From the NCBI RefSeq assembly GCF_040394755.1, contig NZ_JBEBRQ010000009.1: a stretch of DNA of 64,000 bases; one strand, written 5' to 3'. The notes under the pieces were generated by a model. That model was not told the DNA's origin, ran no database searches, and worked only from the letters and a program-made list of their open reading frames with translations. The stretch comes from Castellaniella defragrans_A (GTDB lineage Bacteria; Pseudomonadota; Gammaproteobacteria; Burkholderiales; Burkholderiaceae_B). The translations under genes were made by a program, and so were the position numbers. This document shows, in pieces, positions 15,600 to 24,029 of this stretch (the stretch's first letter is position 1; every line of letters starts with the position of its first letter).

Positions 15600-15884
15600 T
15601 CAGGGCTTGGGCGCGGCCGGCAGGATCTGCACGAAATACTCGCCGTCGCGAATCATCCCGAGTTCGCCGCGTGCGCGTTCCTCGATCGCCGAGGTGCCGG
15701 ATTTCAGATCCTGAACCTCGGCCTGCAAGGCGTTGTTCCGAGCGATGAGCGCCTGCGCGTCTTCCTCCTGCGCGGCCACCTGCTTTTGCAGCTCGTGGAC
15801 CCGTATCCACCCCCCCTTGCCCCACCACAGTGGGTACTGGGCGGCGACCGTGAGGACGGCCAGGACGAGAATCAGCAAGCGCAT
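15600..15884 (-). CDS. ftsB: cell division protein FtsB
   Basis: 94-residue divisome protein of the FtsQLB complex. One N-terminal membrane helix (MRLLILVLAVLTVAAQYPLWW), then the family GGWIRVHELQKQVAAQEEDAQALIARNNALQAEVQDLKSG coiled coil (periplasmic), ending with IEERARGELGMIRDGEYFVQIL, the conserved C-terminal signature. Starts 18 bases after the eno stop; eno-ftsB is a conserved gene pair. Confidence 0.95.
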   Translation of the reverse strand: MRLLILVLAVLTVAAQYPLWWGKGGWIRVHELQKQVAAQEEDAQALIARNNALQAEVQDLKSGTSAIEERARGELGMIRDGEYFVQILPAAPKP

Positions 15885-15902
15885 ACCCGGACCCGTGCGG
15901 AA

Positions 15903-17189
15903 TCAGCGCAGGTTGTAGAAAGCATCGCGCCCGGGATAGGCGGCAACCTCGGCGAGTTCCTCCTCGATGCGCAGCAGCTGGTTGTATTTCGCCATGCGGT
16001 CCGAACGCGACAGCGAGCCGGTCTTGATCTGCATGGCATTGGTCGCCACCGCGATGTCGGCGATGGTGGAATCCTCGGTCTCGCCCGAGCGATGCGAAAT
16101 GACCGCGGTATAGCCAGCGCGCTTGGCCATCTCGATCGCCGCAAAGGTCTCGGTCAGGGTGCCGATCTGGTTGATCTTGATGAGGATGGAATTGGCGATC
16201 CCCTGGTCGATGCCTTGCTTGAGAATGCGGGTGTTGGTCACGAACAGATCGTCGCCCACGAGCTGAACCTTGCGCCCGAGCTGCTCGGTCAGGATGCGCC
16301 AGCCGTCCCAGTCGTCCTCGGCCATGCCGTCCTCGATGGAGACAATCGGATATTTGTCGCACCAGGACGCCAGCAGGTTGGCGAAATCCTGCGAGCTCAG
16401 CGCGATGCCGCCCTCGCCGGCCAGATGGTACTTGCCATCACGGTAGAACTCGGAGCTGGCGCAGTCCAGGCCGAGCACGACCTGCGAGCCAGCCTCGTAG
16501 CCGGCCGCCTCGATGGCCTGCAGAATCAGGCCGATGGCGGCCTCGTGGTTGGCCACGTTCGGCGCAAAGCCACCCTCGTCGCCCACGGCGGTCGACATGC
16601 CCTGCTGACCGATGATTTTCTTGAGCGCGTGGAAAACCTCGGCGCCCATGCGCAGCGCCTCGCGAAAGCTCGCGGCGCCCACGGGCAGGATCATGAATTC
16701 CTGCAGATCGAGAGTATTGTTGGCATGCGCCCCGCCATTGATGACGTTCATCATCGGCACAGGCATCTGCATCGGGCCGCTGCCGCCGAAATAGCGATAC
16801 AGCGACAGGCCGGCATCGTCGGCGGCGGCGCGCGCCACAGCCATGCTGGCCGCGAGGATCGCGTTGGCGCCCAGGCGGCTTTTCGTATCGGTGCCGTCCA
16901 GGTCGATCAGGGTGCGGTCGATGAATGTCTGCTCTTGGGCGTCCAGGCCCATGAGCGCATCGGAGATCTCGGTGTTGACGTGCTCGACCGCCCGCAGCAC
17001 GCCCTTGCCCAGATAGCGGCCCGCATCGCCGTCGCGCAGCTCGATGGCCTCGCGCGAGCCAGTGGAGGCGCCGGAGGGAACGGCGGCCCGCCCCATCGCG
17101 CCCGACTCGAGCAGCACGTCGCACTCTACGGTGGGATTACCGCGCGAATCCAGGATTTCACGCCCGATGATATCTACGATTGCACTCAT
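15903..17189 (-). CDS. eno: enolase
   Basis: Glycolytic enzyme interconverting 2-phosphoglycerate and phosphoenolpyruvate. 428 residues. N-terminus MSAIVDIIGREILDSRGNPTVE; loop VPSGASTGSREAIELRDGD; catalytic and metal-binding segments include GDEGGFAPN, VSIEDGMAEDDWDGW, GDDLFVTN, KINQIGTLTE and the signature SHRSGETEDSTIADIAVA. All usual catalytic residues appear present. Downstream partner is ftsB. Upstream stretch to the DUF1330 gene (about 170 bases) holds no gene I can support. Confidence 0.98.
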   Translation of the reverse strand: MSAIVDIIGREILDSRGNPTVECDVLLESGAMGRAAVPSGASTGSREAIELRDGDAGRYLGKGVLRAVEHVNTEISDALMGLDAQEQTFIDRTLIDLDGTDTKSRLGANAILAASMAVARAAADDAGLSLYRYFGGSGPMQMPVPMMNVINGGAHANNTLDLQEFMILPVGAASFREALRMGAEVFHALKKIIGQQGMSTAVGDEGGFAPNVANHEAAIGLILQAIEAAGYEAGSQVVLGLDCASSEFYRDGKYHLAGEGGIALSSQDFANLLASWCDKYPIVSIEDGMAEDDWDGWRILTEQLGRKVQLVGDDLFVTNTRILKQGIDQGIANSILIKINQIGTLTETFAAIEMAKRAGYTAVISHRSGETEDSTIADIAVATNAMQIKTGSLSRSDRMAKYNQLLRIEEELAEVAAYPGRDAFYNLR

Positions 17190-17363
17190 GTCTGACTATC
17201 CTGCCTCTGTGTTTGAGAGATTGCGTGGAAAAACGCAAAGCCTGGGTATTTTACTCGTGTGCCCCAGGGGCCAGTCTACCCTGGAGACGGGCCACGCGGG
17301 TTCGCGCTTACAGCCTGTATCCGAACCGCCGCCTGGCAATCGTCCGGGGCCTGCCAGGGGCGC

Positions 17364-17648
17364 TCAGGCCCCCTCGACAATGTACATCATCACATGCGCC
17401 GCATCGGCGCGAGCGGCCCGCCCCTGGCGGTACTCGGGGGAATCATAGAATCTGCGCGCGGCCTCGGCGTCGTCGAACTCCAGCACCACGACCCGCCCGG
17501 GATGCGGACCCTCCAGAGAGGACACCTCGCCGCCGCGCACCAGCACCCGGGCGCCATGCTTGCGCATCGCCTCCGAGGAGAATTTCTGGTAGTGCTTGTA
17601 TTGTTCGGGATCGGTGACTTCGACGTTGGCAATGAGGTAGGCGCTCAT
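17364..17648 (-). CDS. DUF1330 domain protein
   Basis: 94 residues forming a ferredoxin-like dimeric alpha/beta barrel type domain, starting MSAYLIANVEVTDPEQYKHYQ and including VRGGEVSSLEGPHPGRVVVLEFDDAEAARRFYDSPEYRQGRAARADAA, the DUF1330 pattern. The biochemical role of DUF1330 proteins is unknown. AGGAACC precedes ATG. Lies between kdsA and eno on the same strand, 19 bases after kdsA, and may be co-transcribed with it. Confidence 0.9.
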   Translation of the reverse strand: MSAYLIANVEVTDPEQYKHYQKFSSEAMRKHGARVLVRGGEVSSLEGPHPGRVVVLEFDDAEAARRFYDSPEYRQGRAARADAAHVMMYIVEGA

Positions 17649-17667
17649 GGGGGTTCCTGTCCGGGAT

Positions 17668-18519
17668 TCAAAGCGAGTTCAGCAAGGCGCCGCCTTCTTT
17701 GACGCAGCGGTCGATGGCCCGCAGGCTGGCGAGCAGGTCATGCATGCGCTCCAGAGGCACGGCGTTGGGGCCGTCCGACAGCGCGCGTTCGGGGTCGGGA
17801 TGGGTTTCCATGAACACGCCCGACACGCCGGCGGCCACCGCCGCCCGCGCCAGCACCGGCACGAATTCGCGCTGGCCGCCGGAACTGGCGCCCTGCCCGC
17901 CGGGCAGTTGCACCGAGTGCGTCGCATCGAACACCACGGGGCATCCGGTTTCGCGCATGATTGCCAGCGAGCGCATGTCGGACACCAGATTGTTGTAGCC
18001 GAACGAGGCGCCGCGCTCGCAGACCATGATGGTGTCGCCATCGCCGCCCGCCGCGCGTGCCGCGGCACGCGCCTTGGCGACGACCTGAAGCATGTCGTGC
18101 GGCGCGAGAAATTGCCCTTTCTTGATGTTGACCGGCTTGAGCGTGGCCGCGCACGCATGGATGAAATCGGTCTGGCGGCACAGGAACGCCGGCGTCTGCA
18201 ACACATCGACCACCTGGGCTGCCGCGCGCGCCTGATCGGCGTCATGCACGTCGGTCAGGATGGGCACGCCGAGCTGCGCGCGCACATCGGCGAGGATCGC
18301 CAGCCCCTGCTCGACCCCCGGTCCGCGAAAAGACTGGTCCGAGCTGCGGTTGGCCTTGTCGAAGGAGCTCTTGTAGATGAACGGAATGCCCAGCGATCGC
18401 GTGATTTCCTGGAGACGGCCGGCCGTCTCGAAGGCGAGATCCCGCGATTCGATCACGCAGGGGCCGGCAATCAGGAAAAACGGCTGGTCCAGGCCCGCCT
18501 GGAAATCGCACAATTTCAT
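17668..18519 (-). CDS. kdsA: 3-deoxy-8-phosphooctulonate synthase
   Basis: Condenses arabinose-5-phosphate with phosphoenolpyruvate to Kdo-8-phosphate for LPS inner core. 283 residues, normal length. Signature segments: FFLIAGPCVIESRDLAFETAGRL, YKSSFDKANRSSDQSFRGPG, ILTDVHDADQ, LKPVNIKKGQFLAPHDM, CERGASFGYNNLVSDMR and FMETHPDPERALSDGPNAVPLE. Starts 17 bases after pyrG on the same strand; pyrG-kdsA-eno-ftsB is a well-known conserved order, here with a DUF1330 gene inserted. Confidence 0.97.
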   Translation of the reverse strand: MKLCDFQAGLDQPFFLIAGPCVIESRDLAFETAGRLQEITRSLGIPFIYKSSFDKANRSSDQSFRGPGVEQGLAILADVRAQLGVPILTDVHDADQARAAAQVVDVLQTPAFLCRQTDFIHACAATLKPVNIKKGQFLAPHDMLQVVAKARAAARAAGGDGDTIMVCERGASFGYNNLVSDMRSLAIMRETGCPVVFDATHSVQLPGGQGASSGGQREFVPVLARAAVAAGVSGVFMETHPDPERALSDGPNAVPLERMHDLLASLRAIDRCVKEGGALLNSL

Positions 18520-18536
18520 GCCGCCTCCGGGGATGC

Positions 18537-20192
18537 TCAGGCCTCGGCCAGCGCGCGTTTTTTGTGATGCGCGAGCGCGGCCTGGATGTAGCTGGTGAAC
18601 AAGGGATGCCCGTCACGCGGCGTCGAAGTGAATTCCGGGTGGAACTGCACCCCCATGAACCACGGGTGGTCCGGGACCTCCATGATCTCGGGCAGGTTTT
18701 CCGTGGGCGTGCGCGCGCTGATCACCAGACCGGATTCCTCGAGGCGGTGCACATACACATTATTGACCTCGAAGCGATGGCGGTGGCGTTCGTTGACCTC
18801 GGGGCCGTAGATCTCGAAGGCGCGCGTCCCCGGCCTGACCGGGCAGCGCTGCGCGCCCTTGCGCATGGTGCCGCCCAGATCTGAGGTCTGGTCGCGGCGC
18901 TCGATCTTGCCCTCGCGATCCTGCCACTCGGTGATCAGGGCCACCACGGGATGCGCCGCCGAGGGGTCGAATTCGGTGCTGTTGGCGCCGCCCAGGCCGG
19001 CCACGTGGCGCGCGTACTCGACCACGGCGAGCTGCATGCCCAGACAGATGCCCAGATAGGGAATGCCGTGCTCGCGGGCGTACTGGATGGCCTTGATCTT
19101 GCCCTCGGTGCCGCGCTTGCCGAAACCGCCCGGCACCAGGATGGCATCCAGGGATTCGAGCGCAGCCGTGCCCTGCATCTCGATTTCCTCGGAATCGATG
19201 TACTCGATCCGCACCTTGGAATGGGTGTGGATGCCCGCGTGCACCAGCGCCTCGCTGAGGGACTTGTAGGATTCGGTCAGATCGACGTACTTGCCCACCA
19301 TGCCCACCGTGATGGTTTCGCGCGGATGCTCGAGGGCATCGATCAGGCGGTCCCACAGCGTCAGGTCCGCCGGCGGCGGCGTCAAAGCCAGGGCGTCGCA
19401 CACCAGGCTGTCGAGTCCCTGCCGATGCAGCATGGCGGGGATCTTGTAGATCGAGTCGGCGTCCCACACCGAAATCACCGCATCCAGGGGAACGTTGGAG
19501 AACAGGGAGATCTTGGCGCGCTCGTCATCGGGCACCGGGCGGTCGGCCCGGCACAGCAGCGCATTGGGATAGATGCCGATCTCGCGCAATTTCTGCACGG
19601 AATGCTGGGTGGGCTTGGTCTTGAGCTCGCCCGCCGAGGCGATGAAGGGCACCAGGGTCAGGTGCACGAAAGCGCATTGGTTGCGTCCCAGCCGCAGGCT
19701 CATCTGGCGCACGGCCTCGAGGAAAGGCAGCGATTCGATGTCCCCGACCGTGCCGCCGATCTCGACGATCGCGACGTCGGCCGCGCCATTCCAGGCCGCC
19801 TCGGCGCCACGCGCGATGAAATCCTGGATTTCGTTGGTGATGTGCGGAATCACCTGGACCGTCTTGCCCAGATAGTCGCCGCGGCGCTCTTTGCGCAGCA
19901 CGGACTCGTAGATCTGGCCGGTGGTGAAATTGTTGACCTTGCGCATCCGCGTCGAAACGAAACGCTCGTAGTGACCCAGGTCGAGATCGGTCTCGGCGCC
20001 ATCCTCCGTGACGAACACCTCGCCATGCTGGAAGGGGCTCATGGTGCCCGGATCGACATTGATGTAGGGATCCAGCTTGAGCATGGTGACGCGCAGCCCG
20101 CGCGACTCGAGGATAGCGGCAAGCGATGCCGCCGCGATACCCTTGCCCAGGGAGGACACGACGCCCCCAGTGACGAATACGTATTTGGTCAT
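18537..20192 (-). CDS. pyrG: CTP synthase
   Basis: ATP- and glutamine-dependent amination of UTP to CTP. 551 residues. N-terminal synthetase domain begins MTKYVFVTGGVVSSLGKGIAAASLAAIL (P-loop); the C-terminal class I glutamine amidotransferase domain has the nucleophile elbow GICLGMQLAVVEYAR (Cys near residue 390) and the His-Glu pair in QFHPEFTSTP. A longer upstream in-frame start (10 residues) is not family-like. First gene of the pyrG-kdsA run. Confidence 0.98.
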   Translation of the reverse strand: MTKYVFVTGGVVSSLGKGIAAASLAAILESRGLRVTMLKLDPYINVDPGTMSPFQHGEVFVTEDGAETDLDLGHYERFVSTRMRKVNNFTTGQIYESVLRKERRGDYLGKTVQVIPHITNEIQDFIARGAEAAWNGAADVAIVEIGGTVGDIESLPFLEAVRQMSLRLGRNQCAFVHLTLVPFIASAGELKTKPTQHSVQKLREIGIYPNALLCRADRPVPDDERAKISLFSNVPLDAVISVWDADSIYKIPAMLHRQGLDSLVCDALALTPPPADLTLWDRLIDALEHPRETITVGMVGKYVDLTESYKSLSEALVHAGIHTHSKVRIEYIDSEEIEMQGTAALESLDAILVPGGFGKRGTEGKIKAIQYAREHGIPYLGICLGMQLAVVEYARHVAGLGGANSTEFDPSAAHPVVALITEWQDREGKIERRDQTSDLGGTMRKGAQRCPVRPGTRAFEIYGPEVNERHRHRFEVNNVYVHRLEESGLVISARTPTENLPEIMEVPDHPWFMGVQFHPEFTSTPRDGHPLFTSYIQAALAHHKKRALAEA

Positions 20193-20237
20193 CTTGATAC
20201 TCGCCCGGTATTGGCGGGCCACAGCCGGAAATTTGGA

Positions 20238-22046
20238 TTATAGCCTTTCGGTGCGTGCCAGCAGCCAGTCGCGCGCCGGGCCGTCGACCCACGGCAGCAG
20301 GCGCGCGCGCACCGTGGCGTGATAGTCATTGAGCCAGCCCAGTTCGTCGGCCGACAGCGCGCCGGGCAGCACGCAACGGGTGTCGATCGGGCACAGCGTG
20401 AGCGTCTCGAAAGACAGGAAATCGCCAAATGCGGTGTGCGCGCCCTTGACGGCGAGCACGAGATTCTCGATCCGGATGCCCCACTGCCCCTCGCGATAGA
20501 GCCCGGGCTCGTTGGACGTGACCATGCCCGCGCGGATCGCCTGCTCGGGGCGGGGCCTGGCGCGCACGGCGATCGATTGCGGCCCCTCATGAACGTTCAG
20601 GAAATAACCCACGCCGTGGCCGGTGCCGTGCCCGTAGTCGAGCCCCGCGCGCCACAGCGGCATACGCGCCACGGTATCGAGCATGGGCGAGGAGAATCCG
20701 TCGGGAAAGCAGGCCATGGCGAGCGCGATGTGCGCGCGCAGAACCACAGTGAAATCCGCGAGCTGCGCCTGGCAGGGACGCCCCACTGGCACGACGCGCG
20801 TGATGTCGGTGGTGCCGCCCAGATACTGCCCGCCGGAATCGATGAGCAGCAGGCCGTCGCCCTCGATCACGGCATGCGACTGCGGCGTCGCCTGGTAATG
20901 GGGCATGGCGCCGTTGGCGTTGAAACCGGCGATCGTGGCGAAACTGGGCGACACGAAACCCGGACGGCGCGCCCGCGCGGCGGTGATGCGCTCGTCGATG
21001 TCGAGCTCGGTGATGCGCTCGCCCGCCGCCAGGGCGGCCTCGAACCCGGCAAAAAATTCGCACAGCGCCGCGCCGTCCTGCTCCATCGTCTGACGGATGT
21101 TCGCCGCCTCGGCGTCGGTCTTGAGGGCCTTCAGAAGCTGGGACGGATTGGCCGCCTCGACCAGGCGCGCCCGCGCCGCGCAGGCCACCGTTCCGGCGGT
21201 CACCCTGGCGGGATCGATCATCAGCGCCTTGCCCTCGGGCAAGGCTGCGAGATCCGCAGCGAGATCGCCATAGCCGCGCAAGGCCACGCCATCGCCGCGC
21301 AGGACACGCGTCAGGTCTTTGTCGACCTTGCCCGGCGCGACATACAGCCGCGCCTCGTCCAGGCCCACCAGGGCATGCGCCAGGAACACGGGGTTGTAAG
21401 ACACATCGGCGCCGCGCAGATTGAACAGCCAGGCAATGTCGTCCAGCGTGGACAGGAGCAGCCAATCGGCCGCATGGGCGCGCATCCCGGCACGCACCGC
21501 CGCAAGATTGTCCGGACGGCTGCGGCAGGCATACGGCGGCCGGTGCTCATAGACGGGCGCGGACGGCAATGCGGGGCGCCCGGCCCAGACGGCGCCAGCC
21601 GGATCGCGCCCAAGGTCGAGCGTCATCCCGGCCGCCTCGAGGCCCGCCCGCCAGCGCCGTGCCGTGCCGAGATCGAGCACGCGGCCATCGACGGCCACGC
21701 GCGCGCCGCGCGGCAGATGAGCCAGCGCCCAATCCAGCGGCTCGGGCACCTCGGCCTGGCCGGCCCGCATCAGTACGATCCCCGATCCCTGCAATTGGAC
21801 CTCGGCCTGCGTCCAATACCGGCTGTCGGTCCACAGGCCGGCGCAAGCATCGGTGACCAGCAGGCTGCCGGCCGAGCCGGTGAAGCCGCTCATCCAGGCG
21901 CGCGCCTGCCAGTGCTCCGGCAGGTACTCCGACAAATGCGGATCGGCCGAAGGAATCAGGCAGGCATGCAGGCCCTCGGCGCGCAAGTGCGCGCGCAGCG
22001 CGCGCACACGATCCGCCGCAGGCGTTTCGGATGAATCCGCTGCCAT
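20238..22046 (-). CDS. Xaa-Pro aminopeptidase P family (M24B)
   Basis: About 602 residues; cytosolic metallo-aminopeptidase that removes an N-terminal residue before proline. Two creatinase-like N domains precede the pita-bread M24 domain. Metal ligands are visible as Asp in LLIDSGGQYLGGTTDITRV (two Asp), His in GHGTGHGVGYFLNVHEGPQSI, and two Glu in TSNEPGLYREGQWGIRIEN. The start is ATG at 22046 behind a purine-rich GGGGTGG; a TTG six codons earlier would overlap the scoB stop. Size matches the large eukaryote-like APP1 subgroup common in beta-proteobacteria. Confidence 0.93.
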   Translation of the reverse strand: MAADSSETPAADRVRALRAHLRAEGLHACLIPSADPHLSEYLPEHWQARAWMSGFTGSAGSLLVTDACAGLWTDSRYWTQAEVQLQGSGIVLMRAGQAEVPEPLDWALAHLPRGARVAVDGRVLDLGTARRWRAGLEAAGMTLDLGRDPAGAVWAGRPALPSAPVYEHRPPYACRSRPDNLAAVRAGMRAHAADWLLLSTLDDIAWLFNLRGADVSYNPVFLAHALVGLDEARLYVAPGKVDKDLTRVLRGDGVALRGYGDLAADLAALPEGKALMIDPARVTAGTVACAARARLVEAANPSQLLKALKTDAEAANIRQTMEQDGAALCEFFAGFEAALAAGERITELDIDERITAARARRPGFVSPSFATIAGFNANGAMPHYQATPQSHAVIEGDGLLLIDSGGQYLGGTTDITRVVPVGRPCQAQLADFTVVLRAHIALAMACFPDGFSSPMLDTVARMPLWRAGLDYGHGTGHGVGYFLNVHEGPQSIAVRARPRPEQAIRAGMVTSNEPGLYREGQWGIRIENLVLAVKGAHTAFGDFLSFETLTLCPIDTRCVLPGALSADELGWLNDYHATVRARLLPWVDGPARDWLLARTERL

Positions 22047-22056
22047 GCCCACCCCG

Positions 22057-22710
22057 TCAGGCAAAGGCCGATACGTCCATGCGGGCGCCGGTCTTGGACT
22101 GGATTTCCTCGACGGTGACGCCGGGGGCGAGTTCGACGAGCTTGAGTCCGTCGTCGCCGACCTCCATCACCCCGAGGTCGGTGATGATCAGGTTGATAAC
22201 ACCCACACCAGTCAGCGGCAAGGTGCATTCAGGCAGCAACTTGAGGCTTTCGGTGCCGTCCTTGGCGCGAGCGACGTGTTCCATCAGCACCACGACCTTG
22301 CCAACGCCGGCCACCAGATCCATGGCGCCGCCCATGCCCTTGATCATCTTGCCGGGAATCATCCAGTTGGCCAGATCGCCTTTTTCGGAAACCTGCATGG
22401 CGCCCAGAATGGCCAGATTGATCTTGCCGCCGCGGATCATGGCGAACGAGTCCGCCGAAGCGAAAATCGAGGAGCCGGGCAAAGTGGTAACGGTCTGTTT
22501 GCCCGCATTGATGCAGTCGGCATCAACCTCGTCCTCGGTCGGGAAAGGCCCGATGCCCAGCAGGCCGTTTTCCGACTGGAGCCAGACCTCCATGCCCTCG
22601 GGCACGTGATTGGCCACCATGGTCGGCAGGCCAATCCCCAGATTGACATAAAAACCGTCCCGCAGCTCGCGCGCCGCGCGCGCCGCCATTTGTTCGCGAT
22701 CCCAAGCCAT
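22057..22710 (-). CDS. scoB: CoA-transferase subunit B (3-oxoacid CoA-transferase type)
   Basis: 217 residues, the usual size for a B subunit. Carries the catalytic-glutamate motif as SENGLLGIGPFP (Glu near residue 48) and the conserved GGKINLAILGAMQVSEKGDLANWMIPGK and GAMDLV segments. With scoA it moves CoA between succinyl-CoA and an acetoacetate-type acid. Reaction specificity cannot be read from sequence alone. The frame extends far upstream over scoA but ATG at 22710 with AGGAGGGAT upstream is clear. 13 bases separate it from scoA. Confidence 0.94.
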   Translation of the reverse strand: MAWDREQMAARAARELRDGFYVNLGIGLPTMVANHVPEGMEVWLQSENGLLGIGPFPTEDEVDADCINAGKQTVTTLPGSSIFASADSFAMIRGGKINLAILGAMQVSEKGDLANWMIPGKMIKGMGGAMDLVAGVGKVVVLMEHVARAKDGTESLKLLPECTLPLTGVGVINLIITDLGVMEVGDDGLKLVELAPGVTVEEIQSKTGARMDVSAFA

Positions 22711-22723
22711 TTCGTATCCCTCC

Positions 22724-23422
22724 TCAAGCCTTGCGCGTGGTGCGTTGTTCGATGCGTTTTTCCGGATTCGCGTTGAGCACGATCCGATGAACGTAGATCC
22801 CGGGCAGATGGATATCATCGGGATCGAAGGTGCCGGTAGGCACGATCTCCTCGACCTCGACGATCGTGATCCTGCCAGCCATCGCCACATTCGGATTGAA
22901 ATTGCGCGCGGTGCGCCGGAAGCGCAGATTGCCGCTGCGATCGGCCTTCCAGGCCTTGACCAGCGAGACATCCGGCACCAGCGAGCGTTCCAGCACGTAG
23001 GTGCGGCCATCGAATTCGCGGGTTTCCTTGCCCTCGGCGACGATCGTGCCGACGCCGGTGGCCGTGAAGAATGCCGGAATACCTGCGCCGCCGGCACGCA
23101 GTTTTTCAGCCAGAGTCCCTTGCGGCGTGAACTCCAGTTCGAGTTCCTTGGCCAGGTACTGACGCTCGAATTCCTTGTTTTCGCCCACATAGGAAGCGAT
23201 CATCTTGCGGATCTGGCGGGTCGCCAGCAACTGACCCAGACCGAAGCCATCGACACCCGCATTGTTGCTGATGCAGGTCAGGTCACGCACGCCCGAATCG
23301 CGCAAGGCGGCAATCAGCGCCTCGGGGATTCCACACAATCCGAAGCCGCCGACGGCGATCAACTGGCCATCAGCGACGACCCCCTGCAAGGCCTCCGCGG
23401 CGCTGCCATAGACTTTTTCCAT
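22724..23422 (-). CDS. scoA: CoA-transferase subunit A (3-oxoacid CoA-transferase type)
   Basis: 232 residues, A subunit of the same heterodimer. Contains the glycine-rich QLIAVGGFGLCGIPEALIAALRDSG, the ISNNAGVDGFGLGQLL loop and the coenzyme A region GAGIPAFFTATGVGT, then EFDGRTYVLERSLVPDVSLVKAWKADRSGNLRFRRTARNFNPNVAMAG, all typical of ScoA/PcaI. Precedes scoB in transcription; the thioesterase gene lies 28 bases upstream and may be in the same transcript. Confidence 0.94.
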   Translation of the reverse strand: MEKVYGSAAEALQGVVADGQLIAVGGFGLCGIPEALIAALRDSGVRDLTCISNNAGVDGFGLGQLLATRQIRKMIASYVGENKEFERQYLAKELELEFTPQGTLAEKLRAGGAGIPAFFTATGVGTIVAEGKETREFDGRTYVLERSLVPDVSLVKAWKADRSGNLRFRRTARNFNPNVAMAGRITIVEVEEIVPTGTFDPDDIHLPGIYVHRIVLNANPEKRIEQRTTRKA

Positions 23423-23450
23423 GCTCTATTCCTTGTAGATGGACAATGGT

Positions 23451-23888
23451 TCAAACAGAAAAACAGCGTGCCAGCGCCTGGCGATCGGCATCGGTCCAGG
23501 CAGACGGGCGTCCGGTGGCGCGATCGGCGCACACAAAAATATTGCGCCCGCGCGCATAGATGTCCTCTGGCGTATCGGCCCGCGCGATCCAGGTTTCCAG
23601 TTCGAGACTGGTCCGCCCCAGGCGCAGGATTTTCAGGCCCACGATAATCCGGGCAGGATACAACAGGGGCTTAAGAAAATCACACGAGGCATGGGCCAGC
23701 ACGCCTGTGCGATCCGTCCCGTCAAATAATCCTATCGCAACGCCCAGGCGCACGCGGGCCTCCTCGAAATAGCGAAAATAGACAGCATTATTGACATGGC
23801 CCAAGGCATCGAGGTCGCCCCAACGGACATCCATGCGGGATAGAAATGCGCCCCCGACCGGTGCCGCGGCATCCAGATCCTCTGTCAT
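23451..23888 (-). CDS. acyl-CoA thioesterase (4HBT hotdog fold)
   Basis: 145 residues. N-terminal part contains RMDVRWGDLDALGHVNNAVYFRYFEEARV, the 4-hydroxybenzoyl-CoA thioesterase-type signature with the catalytic Asp (WGD) and helix His-Val-Asn-Asn. Likely hydrolyses a medium or branched acyl-CoA; exact substrate unknown. ATG at 23888 is preceded by GGAGGATT; the frame runs on another 38 codons upstream but has no start signal. Sits upstream of scoAB. Confidence 0.9.
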   Translation of the reverse strand: MTEDLDAAAPVGGAFLSRMDVRWGDLDALGHVNNAVYFRYFEEARVRLGVAIGLFDGTDRTGVLAHASCDFLKPLLYPARIIVGLKILRLGRTSLELETWIARADTPEDIYARGRNIFVCADRATGRPSAWTDADRQALARCFSV

Positions 23889-23962
23889 TGCAAATCCTCC
23901 GCCATCCGCAAAACCCAAAACATGCAGTATAACGATCTGCAATACAATAAGCCGGCATACAG

Positions 23963-23990
23963 CGGGGTGACACATACTGCGGGGTGACAC
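23963..23990. repeat. two direct copies of GCGGGGTGACAC in a divergent intergenic region
   Basis: Identical 12-base words start at 23963 and 23979, 16 bases apart, between the divergent thioesterase and ETF-QO genes. They could be a regulator site or a small duplication in the leader of the ETF-QO gene. No known consensus recognised. Confidence 0.5.
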
Positions 23991-24029
23991 CGCCAAAATC
24001 AAACTTCGATAACGGGAGCCACACCACCC

